From the NCBI RefSeq assembly GCF_002029235.1, contig NZ_MZGV01000005.1:1-64000 (forward strand): a stretch of 64,000 nucleotides of DNA. Reading direction: 5' to 3'. The translations under genes were made by a program, and so were the position numbers. Positions within the stretch are counted from its first letter, which is position 1. Each line of letters opens with the position of its first letter. Below the pieces are notes generated by a model. The model worked only from the letters and a program-made list of their open reading frames with translations. It did not search any database and was not told where the DNA came from. Of the stretch, positions 53,336 through 63,579 are shown piece by piece. The DNA is from Clostridium oryzae. Its GTDB lineage: Bacteria > Bacillota > Clostridia > Clostridiales > Clostridiaceae.

Positions 53336-53407
53336 CTGGGATGGCAGGATTCGAACCTACGCGTACAGGAGTCAAAGTCCTGTGCCTTACCGCTTGGCGA
53401 CATCCCA
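53336..53407 (-). tRNA. tRNA-Gln (TTG)
   Basis: Acceptor TGGGATG/CATCCCA, anticodon loop CTTTGAC, discriminator G. Present only in the promoter-proximal block. Charging in this organism probably uses the GatCAB pathway encoded at 60.6-63.9 kb. Confidence 0.94.
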
Positions 53408-53420
53408 ACAAATATAATGG

Positions 53421-53493
53421 GGTGGACGATGGGGCTCGAACCCACGACAACCAGAACCACAATCTGGCGCTCTACCAACTGAACTACGTCCAC
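53421..53493 (-). tRNA. tRNA-His (GTG)
   Basis: Acceptor GTGGACG/CGTCCAC with discriminator C and an encoded G at position -1 (53494), the His identity elements; anticodon loop ATTGTGG. Single copy here. Confidence 0.94.
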
Positions 53494-53498
53494 CATAA

Positions 53499-53571
53499 TG
53501 CGACATCAGGGACTCGAACCCTGGGCACCCTGATTAAGAGTCAGGTGCTCTACCAACTGAGCTAATATCGC
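53499..53571 (-). tRNA. tRNA-Lys (CTT), copy 1
   Basis: Same body as 52621-52693. Confidence 0.93.
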
Positions 53572-53574
53572 TGG

Positions 53575-53648
53575 TGCGTCTTAAGGGATTTGAACCCCTG
53601 GCCCACGGCTTAGAAGGCCGTTGCTCTATCCAACTGAGCTAAAGACGC
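53575..53648 (-). tRNA. tRNA-Arg (TCT), copy 1
   Basis: Same body as 52697-52770. Confidence 0.93.
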
Positions 53649-53656
53649 ATATCTGG

Positions 53657-53727
53657 AGCGGGTGAAGGGAATCGAACCCTCGTAACCAGCTTGGAAGGCT
53701 GGGGCTCTACCATTGAGCTACACCCGC
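53657..53727 (-). tRNA. tRNA-Gly (TCC), copy 1
   Basis: Same body as the other two tRNA-Gly(TCC) genes. Confidence 0.94.
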
Positions 53728-53737
53728 ATAACAGTGG

Positions 53738-53810
53738 TCGGGGTGACAGGGATTGAACCTGCGACCTCATGGTCCCAAACCACGCGCGCTCCCATCTGCG
53801 CCACACCCCG
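53738..53810 (-). tRNA. tRNA-Pro (TGG), copy 1
   Basis: First tRNA of the operon; anticodon loop TTTGGGA. Confidence 0.94.
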
Positions 53811-53902
53811 ACAAATCATAATTAACAAGTTTATGTTTTTATCAGTGACACTTTATACTGAAAACTTCTTGTTTATTATGTCTGTCGCTGACGACATAGA
53901 TT

Positions 53903-53931
53903 ATTCTACACGATATAGTTACATTCGTCAA
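53903..53931 (-). promoter_or_regulatory. Promoter of the tRNA operon
   Basis: TTGACG (53926-53931), a 17-base spacer, TAGAAT (53903-53908), about 90 bases before tRNA-Pro. A small hairpin TATGTC/GACATA follows at the expected RNA start. Confidence 0.8.
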
Positions 53932-54063
53932 TACTATTTTTATTATTTTTTATAATTTATTCTTTAACTTTCATATAAAAGGTATATATAAGTAGGAAAA
54001 TTATATTGTGTGTGAAGCAAATGCCACACTTTTTTAAACGCATTTACAACTCATATAAATGTA

Positions 54064-54534
54064 TTAAACCACCACAAGCCATGGATTCACCTTACCATCC
54101 TTTATCTCTATCATAGCAAAGCTTTCTGAAGCATCTCTAGCCATAGCCGCACTGCCAGGATTGATATACCATATCCCCCTTATATAATCTACGGCTGACC
54201 TGTGTGTATGACCGTATAATGCTATATTAGCGTTTTCTGCCTCTGCTTTAGACTGAAGTTCTTCTATTCCATACTTTACACCATAATGATGTCCATGAGT
54301 TATAAAAATTCTTTTACCGCATATCTCTTCAATAATTTCAGCAGGTTCTGACGGAGAATAATCACAATTCCCCCTCACATAAACAACCCTATTACCAAAA
54401 TTTTTCTCGAACCATTTAGCATCGCTAACATTATCTCCCAAATGTATAAGCATGTCGGCAGATTTTATTTTTTTTAAAACTTTCTTCATGGAATACCCAT
54501 CCATATGTGTATCACTTACTACAGCTATTAGCAC
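54064..54534 (-). CDS. YfcE/MJ0936-type metallophosphoesterase
   Basis: 156 residues with the full calcineurin-like metal set: SDTHMDG, HLGDNVSD, VRGNCDY, THGHHYG and YGHTH. It hydrolyses phosphodiesters with Mn2+ or Ni2+; the natural substrate is unknown. The GTG start at 54534 follows GGAGGAG. It is 19 bases downstream of rdgB, an arrangement common in clostridia. Confidence 0.88.
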   Translation of the reverse strand: MLIAVVSDTHMDGYSMKKVLKKIKSADMLIHLGDNVSDAKWFEKNFGNRVVYVRGNCDYSPSEPAEIIEEICGKRIFITHGHHYGVKYGIEELQSKAEAENANIALYGHTHRSAVDYIRGIWYINPGSAAMARDASESFAMIEIKDGKVNPWLVVV

Positions 54535-54553
54535 TTTAACTCCTCCAAAATAA

Positions 54554-55153
54554 TTATAACTTCATTAATTCTTCTCTTACTTTTTTTAGAGCATTACCTC
54601 TGTGACTTATGGAGTTTTTCTCCTCTGATGTCATCTCAGCAAATGTTTTTTTAAATTCAGGCACATAGAAAAGAGGATCATATCCAAATCCATCCTGGCC
54701 ACACTCCTGTTCTGCAATAACACCTTCCACATATCCTTCAACTTCTATAGGTTCATCCTTCGCCCCAATTATAACTATAGAACATACAAATCTTGCCTTT
54801 CTATCAGATTTATCCTTCATCTCACTAAGCAGTTTGTCATTGTTTTTCTTTGAATTTCCATGTTCACCAGCATATCTTGCCGAATATACTCCTGGTGCTC
54901 CTCCTAAAACATCAACGGAAAGTCCTGAATCATCTGCCATAACCATATAATCCTTTTTCCTGTCGCCAAGTACGTTATAAATAGCCTCAGCCTTTATTCT
55001 TGAATTTTCGATAAATGTAGAACCAGTCTCCTCAACATCGATATCTATACCTGCTTCTTTTAATGAAACTATGTTAAAGTCTAGCTCCCTTAAAATCTCT
55101 TTTATTTCTTTAACTTTATGATCATTATTGCTGGCAATTATTATGTTCTTCAT
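54554..55153 (-). CDS. rdgB: XTP/dITP diphosphatase (RdgB/HAM1)
   Basis: 199 residues. It removes non-canonical purine triphosphates (XTP, dITP) from the pool. Motifs: [13 protein letters not shown] at the N-terminus, [31 protein letters not shown] and SHRGNAL. The ATG at 55153 is preceded by GGAGGAAT; longer readings into the upstream gene are spurious. Sits between the HypE-like gene and the phosphoesterase in one operon. Confidence 0.93.
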   Translation of the reverse strand: MKNIIIASNNDHKVKEIKEILRELDFNIVSLKEAGIDIDVEETGSTFIENSRIKAEAIYNVLGDRKKDYMVMADDSGLSVDVLGGAPGVYSARYAGEHGNSKKNNDKLLSEMKDKSDRKARFVCSIVIIGAKDEPIEVEGYVEGVIAEQECGQDGFGYDPLFYVPEFKKTFAEMTSEEKNSISHRGNALKKVREELMKL

Positions 55154-55175
55154 TATTATTCCTCCAATATGTACG

Positions 55176-56150
55176 TTATATATTAAACAATTCATCTCTT
55201 CCAGGTGGTAGTACCTCTTCCTCTGAATTTTCACCTGATAGTATCCCTTTTTCTTCGGTAATCTTTCCAATAATAGATGCATTTATTCCTGCAACCATTA
55301 ATTCTTTAACAAGTTTCTCACCGTTTTCTGCAGTTATTAGCATGCTTCCTGAAGAAATAAGTCTTAGTGGACTTATTTTAAAGTGCTCACACACCTTTTT
55401 CGTAACATTTCTTATCGGAAGTTTATGCTCATATACCTTAAATCCTACTGAAGAAGCTTTAGCCATCTCCCAGAGTGCACCAAGCAATCCTCCTTCAGTT
55501 ATGTCATGCATAGCATTTACCTCAAAATCTCCGCAAATTGTTCCTTCTTCTATTACACTAATATAATCTATAAATCCTTCAGCCTCTTTTATTTCGTCAT
55601 TAGATAAAAATTTCTCTGCTTCTTCTCTCCTGTCATTAACTATTATGTTTGTACCTTCCATAGCTAAGTATTTGGTGACGATTATATCATCTCCAACTTT
55701 AGCTCCTGATGCAGCAACAGCTCTATTAGCTTTAGTTTTGCCTATGACTGTACAAGAAACAATCATTCTATTTACTGCTGAAGTAACTTCTGTGTGCCCT
55801 CCCAAGACCTCCAGATTGAGCCTTGCTGCTTCTTGTCCTATGCTGTCCATAACTTCCTTGATATCTTCAATAGTACAGCCTTCCGGTGCTAATATTGTCA
55901 CCATTATTCCAAGTGGTGCTACACCGCAGGATGCAATGTCGTTGCAATTTATATTTACTGCAAGTTTACCTATATTACTTCCAGATGCAGTTATAGGATC
56001 TGTAGATATAACACATTCATAGTCGCCAAAGTTTATTATTGAACAATCCTCTCCGAGCCCGCTATGAATTCTTACATCATCTTTTATAATGCCCTTGTTA
56101 TGTTTTATAATTTCTGTCAAGTCATCCCAGTTGAGTTTACCTTCCTTCAT
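55176..56150 (-). CDS. AIR synthase-related / HypE-like protein
   Basis: 324 residues of the PurM/HypE/SelD ATP-binding superfamily. Features: [19 protein letters not shown] near the N-terminus, the Asn/Asp-rich ATP site [23 protein letters not shown], and [16 protein letters not shown]. It lacks the SelD N-terminal Cys/Sec active site and the HypE C-terminal cysteine, so it is neither typical selenophosphate synthetase nor a complete HypE. Role unknown. The start at 56150 follows GGTGA. Confidence 0.82.
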   Translation of the reverse strand: MKEGKLNWDDLTEIIKHNKGIIKDDVRIHSGLGEDCSIINFGDYECVISTDPITASGSNIGKLAVNINCNDIASCGVAPLGIMVTILAPEGCTIEDIKEVMDSIGQEAARLNLEVLGGHTEVTSAVNRMIVSCTVIGKTKANRAVAASGAKVGDDIIVTKYLAMEGTNIIVNDRREEAEKFLSNDEIKEAEGFIDYISVIEEGTICGDFEVNAMHDITEGGLLGALWEMAKASSVGFKVYEHKLPIRNVTKKVCEHFKISPLRLISSGSMLITAENGEKLVKELMVAGINASIIGKITEEKGILSGENSEEEVLPPGRDELFNI

Positions 56151-56238
56151 ATATTTCACCTTTTCAGTTATATATTTTTATTATTATAATAGCACTATTT
56201 TAACTTATTACACATATTAATTATATAAGGATTATTTT

Positions 56239-57666
56239 ATGGTGGTGGAAATTTTGAAATATATCGGACCTTTTTTAAGAATTACTGCTTTAAGCAAAGA
56301 AAATATTGAAAAGCAGCTGAGCTACTTTTCACGAGAGTCCTTCAAGCACATCGTTCTAAAATCAAGATGTGGAATCTGTACATCAGTTAACAATCTAAAA
56401 CTTAAAAACATACCTAATTTTGATATTAACATATTTAAAAAAAATTCTCCACTTTTATGCATATATAAAAAGGCCAATGCAAAATACACATGTAACAGCG
56501 ACTATACAGGATGGGATGAAAACACCTTTAAAAAAGAGTTTAATGTTTCCAGTAACGCTTTCATGACGCTCTGCCTTTTGGACTTTTGCAATTATTATGA
56601 GAATTTTAAGGATATAGACAACAAATTGTTTTCTGTTGGAAAGCTTTATGAAAAGTTGGCTTTTTCTCAACTTGAATTTTACTCATCGAACTTTAGAAAC
56701 AATGAAGGCGTGTTTGTTGACAAAAAAGAAATAGCAGTTAATTCCAATGGGACTCTTGAACTTGAAGATAAAGCAAAAAAATTTAAATATTCAGATCAGG
56801 CTCTTCTGATGTCAGCCTTTTATCAAGCTTCTACATTTTGCGAAAAAAATGAAGGAGAAAGTTACAAAGCTTTCGCTCTTGATATTTTGAATATGTTCTT
56901 AAATTATAAACATGAAATATATAATTTATCCTTTGATGAAACCAATAGACTATGTTTTGCTATGAACATATTTTATAATATGAGCAAAAATAAAAATTCT
57001 GAGCAGCTGCTCATAGACTTATGTGATCTGCTCATAGAAAAATACGAAGAAAAAGATTTAGAAGCAGATTTTAAAAATGAAAATATAGATAATGTTTGTC
57101 TCGTATACCTAAATCTTCTAATAGCAAATAAAAATTTTTCTATTTTTAAATTCAAACAGTGCAGCGATAAAATAATTGATTATCTATTAAATCTTTATGA
57201 TAATGAGAGAGCAATCTTTCTGCTTCCTTCTGATAAAAAAGACATAGACTATGGTTCTTCTGAAATAGTAATGTATATACTCAGTTGTATAGCATATACA
57301 AATTGCAACAACCTCTCTGACCTTTCAACACTAAATGGAGTATACAAAAATCAGCTAATAAATTCAGGAATAGTGCTTAGCTGGCCAGATGTACCGTCCC
57401 TTGAAAGTGTAGAAAAATATAAAAACTATTCACTAAAATCAGAAGATTTAATAGAGGATGCGTCCTTTAGATCATCTTCCCTTCCAACACCTGAAAGCAG
57501 TGAATTAGCTCCTATATTTTTAAAAAGCACTCAATATAATATAAAGAAAGATATATTCAGCTCTGGTAAAAACACCTTTGACAGTACTAAAAATATGCCT
57601 TTGCTGTTTATGATTCAATATGTACTGAATTTTTTCAGTAATGATTCAAACCAATTAGAATTATAA
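56239..57666 (+). CDS. Conserved hypothetical protein, 475 aa, alpha-helical
   Basis: Not recognised with certainty. The middle (residues 90-390) is helical, with repeated cysteine and aromatic positions suggestive of an alpha/alpha-toroid (KFKYSDQALLMSAFYQAS, ETNRLCFAMNIFYNM). No signal peptide. An early cluster KSRCGICTS could bind a metal. Divergent from the HypE-like operon and monocistronic. AAGGA precedes the ATG. Confidence 0.7.
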   Translation: MVVEILKYIGPFLRITALSKENIEKQLSYFSRESFKHIVLKSRCGICTSVNNLKLKNIPNFDINIFKKNSPLLCIYKKANAKYTCNSDYTGWDENTFKKEFNVSSNAFMTLCLLDFCNYYENFKDIDNKLFSVGKLYEKLAFSQLEFYSSNFRNNEGVFVDKKEIAVNSNGTLELEDKAKKFKYSDQALLMSAFYQASTFCEKNEGESYKAFALDILNMFLNYKHEIYNLSFDETNRLCFAMNIFYNMSKNKNSEQLLIDLCDLLIEKYEEKDLEADFKNENIDNVCLVYLNLLIANKNFSIFKFKQCSDKIIDYLLNLYDNERAIFLLPSDKKDIDYGSSEIVMYILSCIAYTNCNNLSDLSTLNGVYKNQLINSGIVLSWPDVPSLESVEKYKNYSLKSEDLIEDASFRSSSLPTPESSELAPIFLKSTQYNIKKDIFSSGKNTFDSTKNMPLLFMIQYVLNFFSNDSNQLEL

Positions 57667-57673
57667 TGTTCAT

Positions 57674-57791
57674 AAAAAATGGTTACACCCTATGTCGGCT
57701 AATTCCGCCGGGGTGAAAGGTCTAAATGACCTTTCACGGGCTATTTACGAATAATAATGAGTATGCATAAATAGCCCCAGAAGACCATTTT
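57674..57791. repeat. Palindromic intergenic element, copy R3
   Basis: Left end AAAAATGGTTACACCCTATG as in R2, right end ACCATTTTT. The interior has the hairpins GTGAAAGGTC/GACCTTTCAC and GGGCTATTT/AAATAGCCC, the latter equivalent to the GGGTTATCT hairpin of R1. It is followed by the shared TAATGCCTTAACTCTTAAT tail. Confidence 0.6.
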
Positions 57792-57876
57792 TAATGCCTT
57801 AACTCTTAATATTAACAAAATATTTTTATTACATTACCTTACAAAAATTTAACAAATTCAATCCATACAATCTGTT

Positions 57877-59412
57877 TTAACTGTTATTCTCCTTAATATG
57901 TTGAATATCCATATAACCATTATAACCATAATCAACGCCAGATAAATAGTCATTAGACAAAACTACATCTGTATCATAATACATAGGAAAATAAATCTCC
58001 GAATTTTTTATCAAATCCTCACATTTCCTAAATATTGCTAACTTAGCTGTATCATTTAAATAAAAAGCTCTTTCCATAAGACCATCAAATGAATTAGATT
58101 TATATCCAATATAATTTTCATTACTATGAGATGTTAGGTTTTCAAATATACCTAGCTGCCTATCATATCCCACTTGATATTTAAATAAAAGCATCTGATA
58201 ATTACCTTTTTCCATAGTTTTTTTTACATCGTCATAATTACATAACGTTATATAAACATTCATATTAAGCTTATCCTTTAATTGACTTCTAATTTGTTCT
58301 GCTATTCTTTTACTTACACCATCATTGACACATAACATGCTTATACTATGTGTATCCATAATTTTATTTATACCGGGAGCAGTATGCGATTGCATATTAG
58401 GACTGTATACTCTCTTAAAAACCTCATAATTATCTGGTTTGTAATTTTTTAAAGCTCTTTTTTTTATGCTTTCTAAATCTAATTTATTAATAATCTGAGT
58501 TCGAGTTTCTTTATCTAATAGATTGTTAGATTTTTTATGTAAATTAAACGATAAGGCAATAATATCAGGTGAATTTTCAATTAAACTGCCGCTATCCATA
58601 AATCTTTCAATTTCGCTCACAGGTGGATTAACAATCAAATCCACATCTCCGTTTTCAAATTTAGCCAGAGCCTCTTCACAGCTAATTTTATTCATAAAAA
58701 GGAAGGTATTGCTTCTGACATTATTTTTGTTCCAATAATACCCGTTCTTATCAAGTACAATACCTTCTCTTATGCTGTCTTTTATTATAAAAGGTCCGCT
58801 AAATTTGATAGTAGAAAAATTATAAGACAGATTTTCTAATTCATAGCTGCCTTCCCTAAGCAAAAAGTCTGTACTTGCTAGCATCTTGATAAAGGCACTG
58901 CAAGGTCTGTTTAACCTTATTTTAAGGTTTTTACTATCCCTAGCCTTTATAGCTACATCGCTGAATGGTGCCTTTCCTGCATGATAATCCTTAGCTCCAT
59001 ATATATTAAACAGATCATCTATACTGTTGTTTTTGCTTTGGGGAGCTAACAAATATTTAAATAATTTTACGAAATCTTTAGAAGTTATTTCCTCTCCATC
59101 ACTCCATTTTGCATTTTTTCTTATATGAAATTCATATTCCAAGCCATTATCGCTTACAATCCATTTATCTGACAATGCAGATATTACATTACCACCCTTA
59201 TCTGTGGATACAAGTCCTTCAAATAGATAATTAAATAGTCCATTGTACTCTGAATAGTTCATTCTACAAACTGGTGAGAAATTATCAGGTAAATTCCCAG
59301 CATAGCATTTTATATATGTGTTTTTTGAACTAGCAGTATATTTCCTTTGTTCTACACATGAGCATAATAAAATTGATGTAATAAAACATAGTATTATAAT
59401 TTTCATTTTCAT
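57877..59412 (-). CDS. Extracellular solute-binding lipoprotein, family 5 (OppA-like)
   Basis: 511 residues. A lipoprotein signal with lipobox LLCSC (Cys19) is followed by a peptide-binding-protein fold (SBP_bac_5): FEGLVSTDKGGNVISALSDKWIVS, FHIRKNAKWSDGEEITSKDF and the C-terminal YDRQLGIFENLTS region. No permease or ATPase genes are adjacent, so it would serve a transporter elsewhere. It could be one route by which exported signal peptides are re-imported, but nothing in the sequence proves that. Confidence 0.82.
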   Translation of the reverse strand: MKMKIIILCFITSILLCSCVEQRKYTASSKNTYIKCYAGNLPDNFSPVCRMNYSEYNGLFNYLFEGLVSTDKGGNVISALSDKWIVSDNGLEYEFHIRKNAKWSDGEEITSKDFVKLFKYLLAPQSKNNSIDDLFNIYGAKDYHAGKAPFSDVAIKARDSKNLKIRLNRPCSAFIKMLASTDFLLREGSYELENLSYNFSTIKFSGPFIIKDSIREGIVLDKNGYYWNKNNVRSNTFLFMNKISCEEALAKFENGDVDLIVNPPVSEIERFMDSGSLIENSPDIIALSFNLHKKSNNLLDKETRTQIINKLDLESIKKRALKNYKPDNYEVFKRVYSPNMQSHTAPGINKIMDTHSISMLCVNDGVSKRIAEQIRSQLKDKLNMNVYITLCNYDDVKKTMEKGNYQMLLFKYQVGYDRQLGIFENLTSHSNENYIGYKSNSFDGLMERAFYLNDTAKLAIFRKCEDLIKNSEIYFPMYYDTDVVLSNDYLSGVDYGYNGYMDIQHIKENNS

Positions 59413-59491
59413 AAAAATACCTTCTCTTTCTATAGATATAGGTATTTTTAATTATTGACAATACAAATATTTTTTAATCATAAAGTGTTCC

Positions 59492-59977
59492 CTAAGGTAT
59501 ATAACTATACACTTTAACTCCGTTATCTTTAAAAACCTTTTGTGCCGAATCACTAAAGCCAAGCTGTCTTCTTATAAAATCATTTCCGTCTTCAAGAATG
59601 ACCTTCTTTCCTAAAGGAATAGCTATTTCTTTATTATATTTAAACACCTTTTTATCAAAGACACCGGTAGTTATATATATTCCTTTTTTAATTCCGCTGC
59701 ATTTAAGTAGGTGTATAAAATGTTCATAATCTTCCTGATAAACCCTGCCTGTTTTATGGAATTTTAGAATTCTCCTCGAATTTCTTCCAATAAGCTTTAT
59801 TTCTAACATGCTGTTATTTTTAATAAATAGTTCATACTGCACTGACGATACCCAACAGCATCTAGTTATTTCCTCATAAAAAGCATCTACTTTAAATTTT
59901 TTTATATAAAGTCTAGCTTTTTCTATTTCTTCACTGCGAAAATTTTCATAAAGTCTATTTCCTATAACAGATAGCAA
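59492..59977 (-). CDS. Hypothetical protein, possible restriction-endonuclease-like fold
   Basis: About 161 residues, not firmly recognised. The strand pair YELFIKNNSMLEIKLIGRN and the later GIYITTGVFDKKVFKYNKEIAIPLG plus ILEDGNDFIRRQLG recall Mrr-like nuclease domains (GI-ITT...G--L-LIDG), but a clear D...E/Q-x-K triad is not certain. A TTG at 59977 is favoured because AAGGAGG lies only one base before the ATG at 59983. Confidence 0.55.
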   Translation of the reverse strand: MLSVIGNRLYENFRSEEIEKARLYIKKFKVDAFYEEITRCCWVSSVQYELFIKNNSMLEIKLIGRNSRRILKFHKTGRVYQEDYEHFIHLLKCSGIKKGIYITTGVFDKKVFKYNKEIAIPLGKKVILEDGNDFIRRQLGFSDSAQKVFKDNGVKVYSYIP

Positions 59978-60246
59978 ACTCATCCCTCCTTAGTCCTTTA
60001 TTATGTAGTTAGACGAAAAGGGATTTTATTTGTACAGCTGTCATTTCCGCCGAAATAAACGTGCTATTAGTGATACGTAATAAATGCAAATTCAATATAG
60101 AACTTGCTATATAATTATATGCAACTAACTAGCAAATGAGAAGATAATTTATTTATACGATGCAGTAAAATCTAAAACATTCTGTATAATAATCCGCACC
60201 TATGCTATAATATTTTATATCATTTGTTTGTGGAGGATTGATTGCG

Positions 60247-60528
60247 ATGGTTTTACTGCTTGAAATTTTAGGTGTGCTATTTATGCTTACGATGATGTTA
60301 ATCATGATTTGGAGCTTTGTCATTTTTAACAAAGCATTCGGCCAGTTAAGATATAGAAATTATTTATTAGAAAAGATAAATCACTCTATCAGCTTGTTAG
60401 GTTCTAAAAATGTTAATTGTGCTAATGAAATAGCTATAGAGAAAACAGAAATAGATCATGAATCTGATGTACCAGCTTTACAACAAAGGTCAGACGATGA
60501 GTCTGAATATATTAAAGATAATGAATAA
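60247..60528 (+). CDS. Small single-pass membrane protein
   Basis: 93 residues: one strongly hydrophobic segment (LLLEILGVLFMLTMMLIMIWSFVIF) at the N-terminus, a short basic cytoplasmic helix, then an acidic tail ending DDESEYIKDNE. No family recognised. The ATG at 60247 follows GGAGG. Convergent with gatB across a shared terminator. Confidence 0.65.
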   Translation: MVLLLEILGVLFMLTMMLIMIWSFVIFNKAFGQLRYRNYLLEKINHSISLLGSKNVNCANEIAIEKTEIDHESDVPALQQRSDDESEYIKDNE

Positions 60529-60547
60529 TACATAGAACTAAAATAAT

Positions 60548-60592
60548 AAAGCCTATATCACAGAAAATGTTTCTGAATGATATAGGCTTTAT
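60548..60592. terminator. Bidirectional terminator before gatB stop
   Basis: AAAGCCTATATCA/TGATATAGGCTTT stem with T-rich flanks between the convergent membrane-protein gene and gatB. Confidence 0.88.
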
Positions 60593-60605
60593 TTATGTTA
60601 TTATC

Positions 60606-62036
60606 TTACCTCTTAGCAATTTCCTGATTTACAAGTTTATTTACAAGCTGAGGATTTGCCTTTCCTTTGGTCTCTTTCATAACAAGACCAACAATATAGC
60701 CTGTAGCTCTTCCTCTTCCGCTCTTATATTTTTCTATAGATTCCGGACTAGAATCAAGTGCCTTATTAACTATTTCAAGAAGTTCATCTTCATCGTTATT
60801 TAATACAAGTCCTTTTTCATCAACGATAGCCTTAGGACTTTTACCTGTTTTAAACATTTCTTCAACTACCTGTTTACCTATGGCATTTGAAATGATGCCT
60901 GCATTGATAAGCTGAATGAGCTCTGCTAAGTCTGCTGGTTTAAACTTAAGATCAGCAACAGTTAGATTATTCTCGTTTAGCAGTCTCGAAACATCTCCCA
61001 TCATCCAGTTAGATGCAGCCTTAGGGTCTTTACTTAGCTTAGAAGCTTCATCATAGAAATCTGCCATTTCTGTAGACAAAGTCAGTACCATAGCATCATA
61101 TTTAGGAATTCCATACTCTTTAATAAACCTCTCAGCTTTTTCATGAGGAAGTTCAGGTATAGTTGCTTTAACTGAATTTAGCCACTCATCAGAAATGTTT
61201 ATAGTTACAAGATCTCCTTCTGGGAAATATCTGTAATCATTTGCCATTTCCTTACTTCGCATTACAGCTGTTTCACTTTTTTCCTCATTCCATCTTCTAG
61301 TTTCAACTGTAAGCTTCTCACCTTTTTCTACTGCAGTTACCTGTCTGTTAAATTCATATACTAAAGCCTTTTCCAATGCTTTAAAAGAGTTCATATTCTT
61401 AATTTCTGCTCTTACTCCAAGCTTATCACTGCCCTTAGGTCTTACAGAAATGTTAGCATCGCATCTTAAGGAACCTTCCTCCATTTTACAATCTGATACT
61501 CCTATTGAAGATAGTATACTTCTAAGTTTAGTAAGATAAAGTGTAGCTTCCTCTGGTGTTCTCATATCCGGATTTGATACAATTTCTATAAGAGGTACGC
61601 CTGCTCTGTTATAATCTACCAATGTGCCTACAGCAGTATGAAGCAGCTTACCTGCATCTTCTTCAATATGTATCCTCTGAACGCCTATTCTCTTAACTAT
61701 ACCTTTACTAGTTTCTATATCTATATAACCATCATGGCACAGTGGAATTTCATCTTGAGTTATCTGATAGTTCTTAGGACAATCAGGATAGAAATAATTT
61801 TTTCTGTCCATTCTGCATAATTGATTTATTGAACAATTTAATGACAATCCCGCTTTCATGCCGTATTCTACAACAGCCTTATTAAGTTGTGGAAGCGATC
61901 CTGGCAGTGCCATACATATAGGGCAAACATGTGAATTTGGTTTACCACCAAATTCTGTTGAACATCCACAATATATTTTTGTTTTCGTTGAAAGTTCTAC
62001 GTGAACTTCTAATCCAATTACAGCCTCAAAATCCAT
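60606..62036 (-). CDS. gatB: Asp-tRNA(Asn)/Glu-tRNA(Gln) amidotransferase subunit B
   Basis: 476 residues. It binds mischarged tRNA and phosphorylates the misacylated residue. The GatB core (VIGLEVHVELST, CSTEFGG...CPICMALPG zinc-type cysteines, RKNYFYPDCPKNYQI, EEGSLRCDANIS) is followed by a C-terminal YqeY-like helical tail. Last gene of gatCAB. Confidence 0.96.
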   Translation of the reverse strand: MDFEAVIGLEVHVELSTKTKIYCGCSTEFGGKPNSHVCPICMALPGSLPQLNKAVVEYGMKAGLSLNCSINQLCRMDRKNYFYPDCPKNYQITQDEIPLCHDGYIDIETSKGIVKRIGVQRIHIEEDAGKLLHTAVGTLVDYNRAGVPLIEIVSNPDMRTPEEATLYLTKLRSILSSIGVSDCKMEEGSLRCDANISVRPKGSDKLGVRAEIKNMNSFKALEKALVYEFNRQVTAVEKGEKLTVETRRWNEEKSETAVMRSKEMANDYRYFPEGDLVTINISDEWLNSVKATIPELPHEKAERFIKEYGIPKYDAMVLTLSTEMADFYDEASKLSKDPKAASNWMMGDVSRLLNENNLTVADLKFKPADLAELIQLINAGIISNAIGKQVVEEMFKTGKSPKAIVDEKGLVLNNDEDELLEIVNKALDSSPESIEKYKSGRGRATGYIVGLVMKETKGKANPQLVNKLVNQEIAKR

Positions 62037-62076
62037 TTATAATTCCTCCTACCTGGCATTTTAGTTTTAATACATC

Positions 62077-63534
62077 CTAGATCTCTGGGGTCAGATTATG
62101 CCAATTCGTTGATTGCTCATAACTGTAGGCTATGTTGAAAAGCATATCTTCCCTAAAATAGTTACCCATAATTTGAAGACCTACAGGAAGATTGTTAACC
62201 ATGCCGCAAGGCACAGATATAGCTGGTATACCTGCTATATTTACAGGTACAGTATATATATCTGAAAGATACATTGAAAGCACATCTCCTGCCTTTTCAC
62301 CTATCTTAAAAGCTGTAGTAGGTGATGTAGGTGATATAAGTGCATCAAATTCCTTGAATATCTTTTCATAATCATTTTTAATAAGCCTTCTAACCTTAAG
62401 CGCTTTCTTATAATATGCATCATAGTAACCTGCTGAAAGTACATAAGTTCCAAGCATTATTCTTCTCTTGACTTCTTTTCCAAAACCTTCGCTTCTTGAA
62501 GAGAAATATAAATCTATTGAATCAGTAAATTCCTTAGATCTATGACCGTATCTTATACCATCAAATCTTGCCAGGTTTGATGATGCCTCGGCACTAGATA
62601 TAATGTAGTAATCAGCTAAAGCGTACTCAGCTAATGGCAGAGAACATTCTTTTACTTCAGCACCATTAGCTCTAAGAACTTTTACAGCCTCTTCTACACT
62701 TTTTCTAATTCCATCATCAAGACCTTCTGAGAAAAATTCCTTTGGAACTCCTATTCTGATTCCTTTCAAATCCTTCTTCAAACTGCTTGAGTAATTTTGA
62801 ACCGGAGTATCTATAGTTGTAAAGTCGTTCTTATCAACACCAGCTATAGCCTGAGTCAGTAAAGCACAATCCTCTACATCCCTTCCGAAAGTTCCTACCT
62901 GATCCAATGTAGAACCAAAGGCTACAACTCCATATCTTGATATTCTTCCATAAGTAGGCTTAAGCCCAACTACACCACAAAGAGAAGCTGGCTGTCTAAC
63001 AGAACCGCCAGTTTCAGTTCCTAATGCAAGCGGTGATTCCAAACTAGCTACTGCTGCAGCAGAACCACCGGAAGAACCTCCTGGTACTCTATCTAAGTCC
63101 CATGGATTCTTTGCTAATTTATAAGCACTGTTTTCGTTTGAAGATCCCATAGCAAATTCATCCATATTTGCCTTACCAACAACAACTCCATCACTGTTTT
63201 TAAGATTTACACTTACAGTTGCATCATATGGTGCCTTGTAGTTTTCTAATATCTTTGATGCACAAGTACACTGCATTCCTTTTACATTTATGTTATCCTT
63301 AACAAGTACAGGTACTCCGCCAAGGATACCTAAGCTTTCGCCTGCAGCAAACTTTTCATCTAACTTCTTAGCTTGTGCTAAAGCTTCTTCTTCTGCTGTA
63401 TATAACACTGCTCCAACTTTAGAATCAACTTCCTTTATTCTTGAAATAGAGCTTTCCACAGCTTCTGAAATTTTGATTTCTTTATTATGTATAAGGTCTT
63501 TAAGCTCATGAGCTTTAAGCTTATTTAAATCCAT
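62077..63534 (-). CDS. gatA: Asp-tRNA(Asn)/Glu-tRNA(Gln) amidotransferase subunit A
   Basis: 485 residues of the amidase-signature family. It releases ammonia from glutamine and passes it to GatB. The catalytic Lys is in [11 protein letters not shown] and the cis-Ser/Ser pair in [12 protein letters not shown] and [13 protein letters not shown]. Between gatC and gatB. Confidence 0.96.
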   Translation of the reverse strand: MDLNKLKAHELKDLIHNKEIKISEAVESSISRIKEVDSKVGAVLYTAEEEALAQAKKLDEKFAAGESLGILGGVPVLVKDNINVKGMQCTCASKILENYKAPYDATVSVNLKNSDGVVVGKANMDEFAMGSSNENSAYKLAKNPWDLDRVPGGSSGGSAAAVASLESPLALGTETGGSVRQPASLCGVVGLKPTYGRISRYGVVAFGSTLDQVGTFGRDVEDCALLTQAIAGVDKNDFTTIDTPVQNYSSSLKKDLKGIRIGVPKEFFSEGLDDGIRKSVEEAVKVLRANGAEVKECSLPLAEYALADYYIISSAEASSNLARFDGIRYGHRSKEFTDSIDLYFSSRSEGFGKEVKRRIMLGTYVLSAGYYDAYYKKALKVRRLIKNDYEKIFKEFDALISPTSPTTAFKIGEKAGDVLSMYLSDIYTVPVNIAGIPAISVPCGMVNNLPVGLQIMGNYFREDMLFNIAYSYEQSTNWHNLTPEI

Positions 63535-63579
63535 TTTGCTACCTCCAAATATTACAGATTATATGAATTTACATGATTT

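Noticed and set aside
52334-53955. Several overlapping ORFs of 60-80 codons in the tRNA region
   Set aside because: They are frames through tRNA genes, which fully explain the sequence; no ribosome sites.
55176-56150. Selenophosphate synthetase SelD
   Set aside because: The N-terminal catalytic Cys/Sec loop is missing; only the shared PurM/HypE fold motifs are seen.
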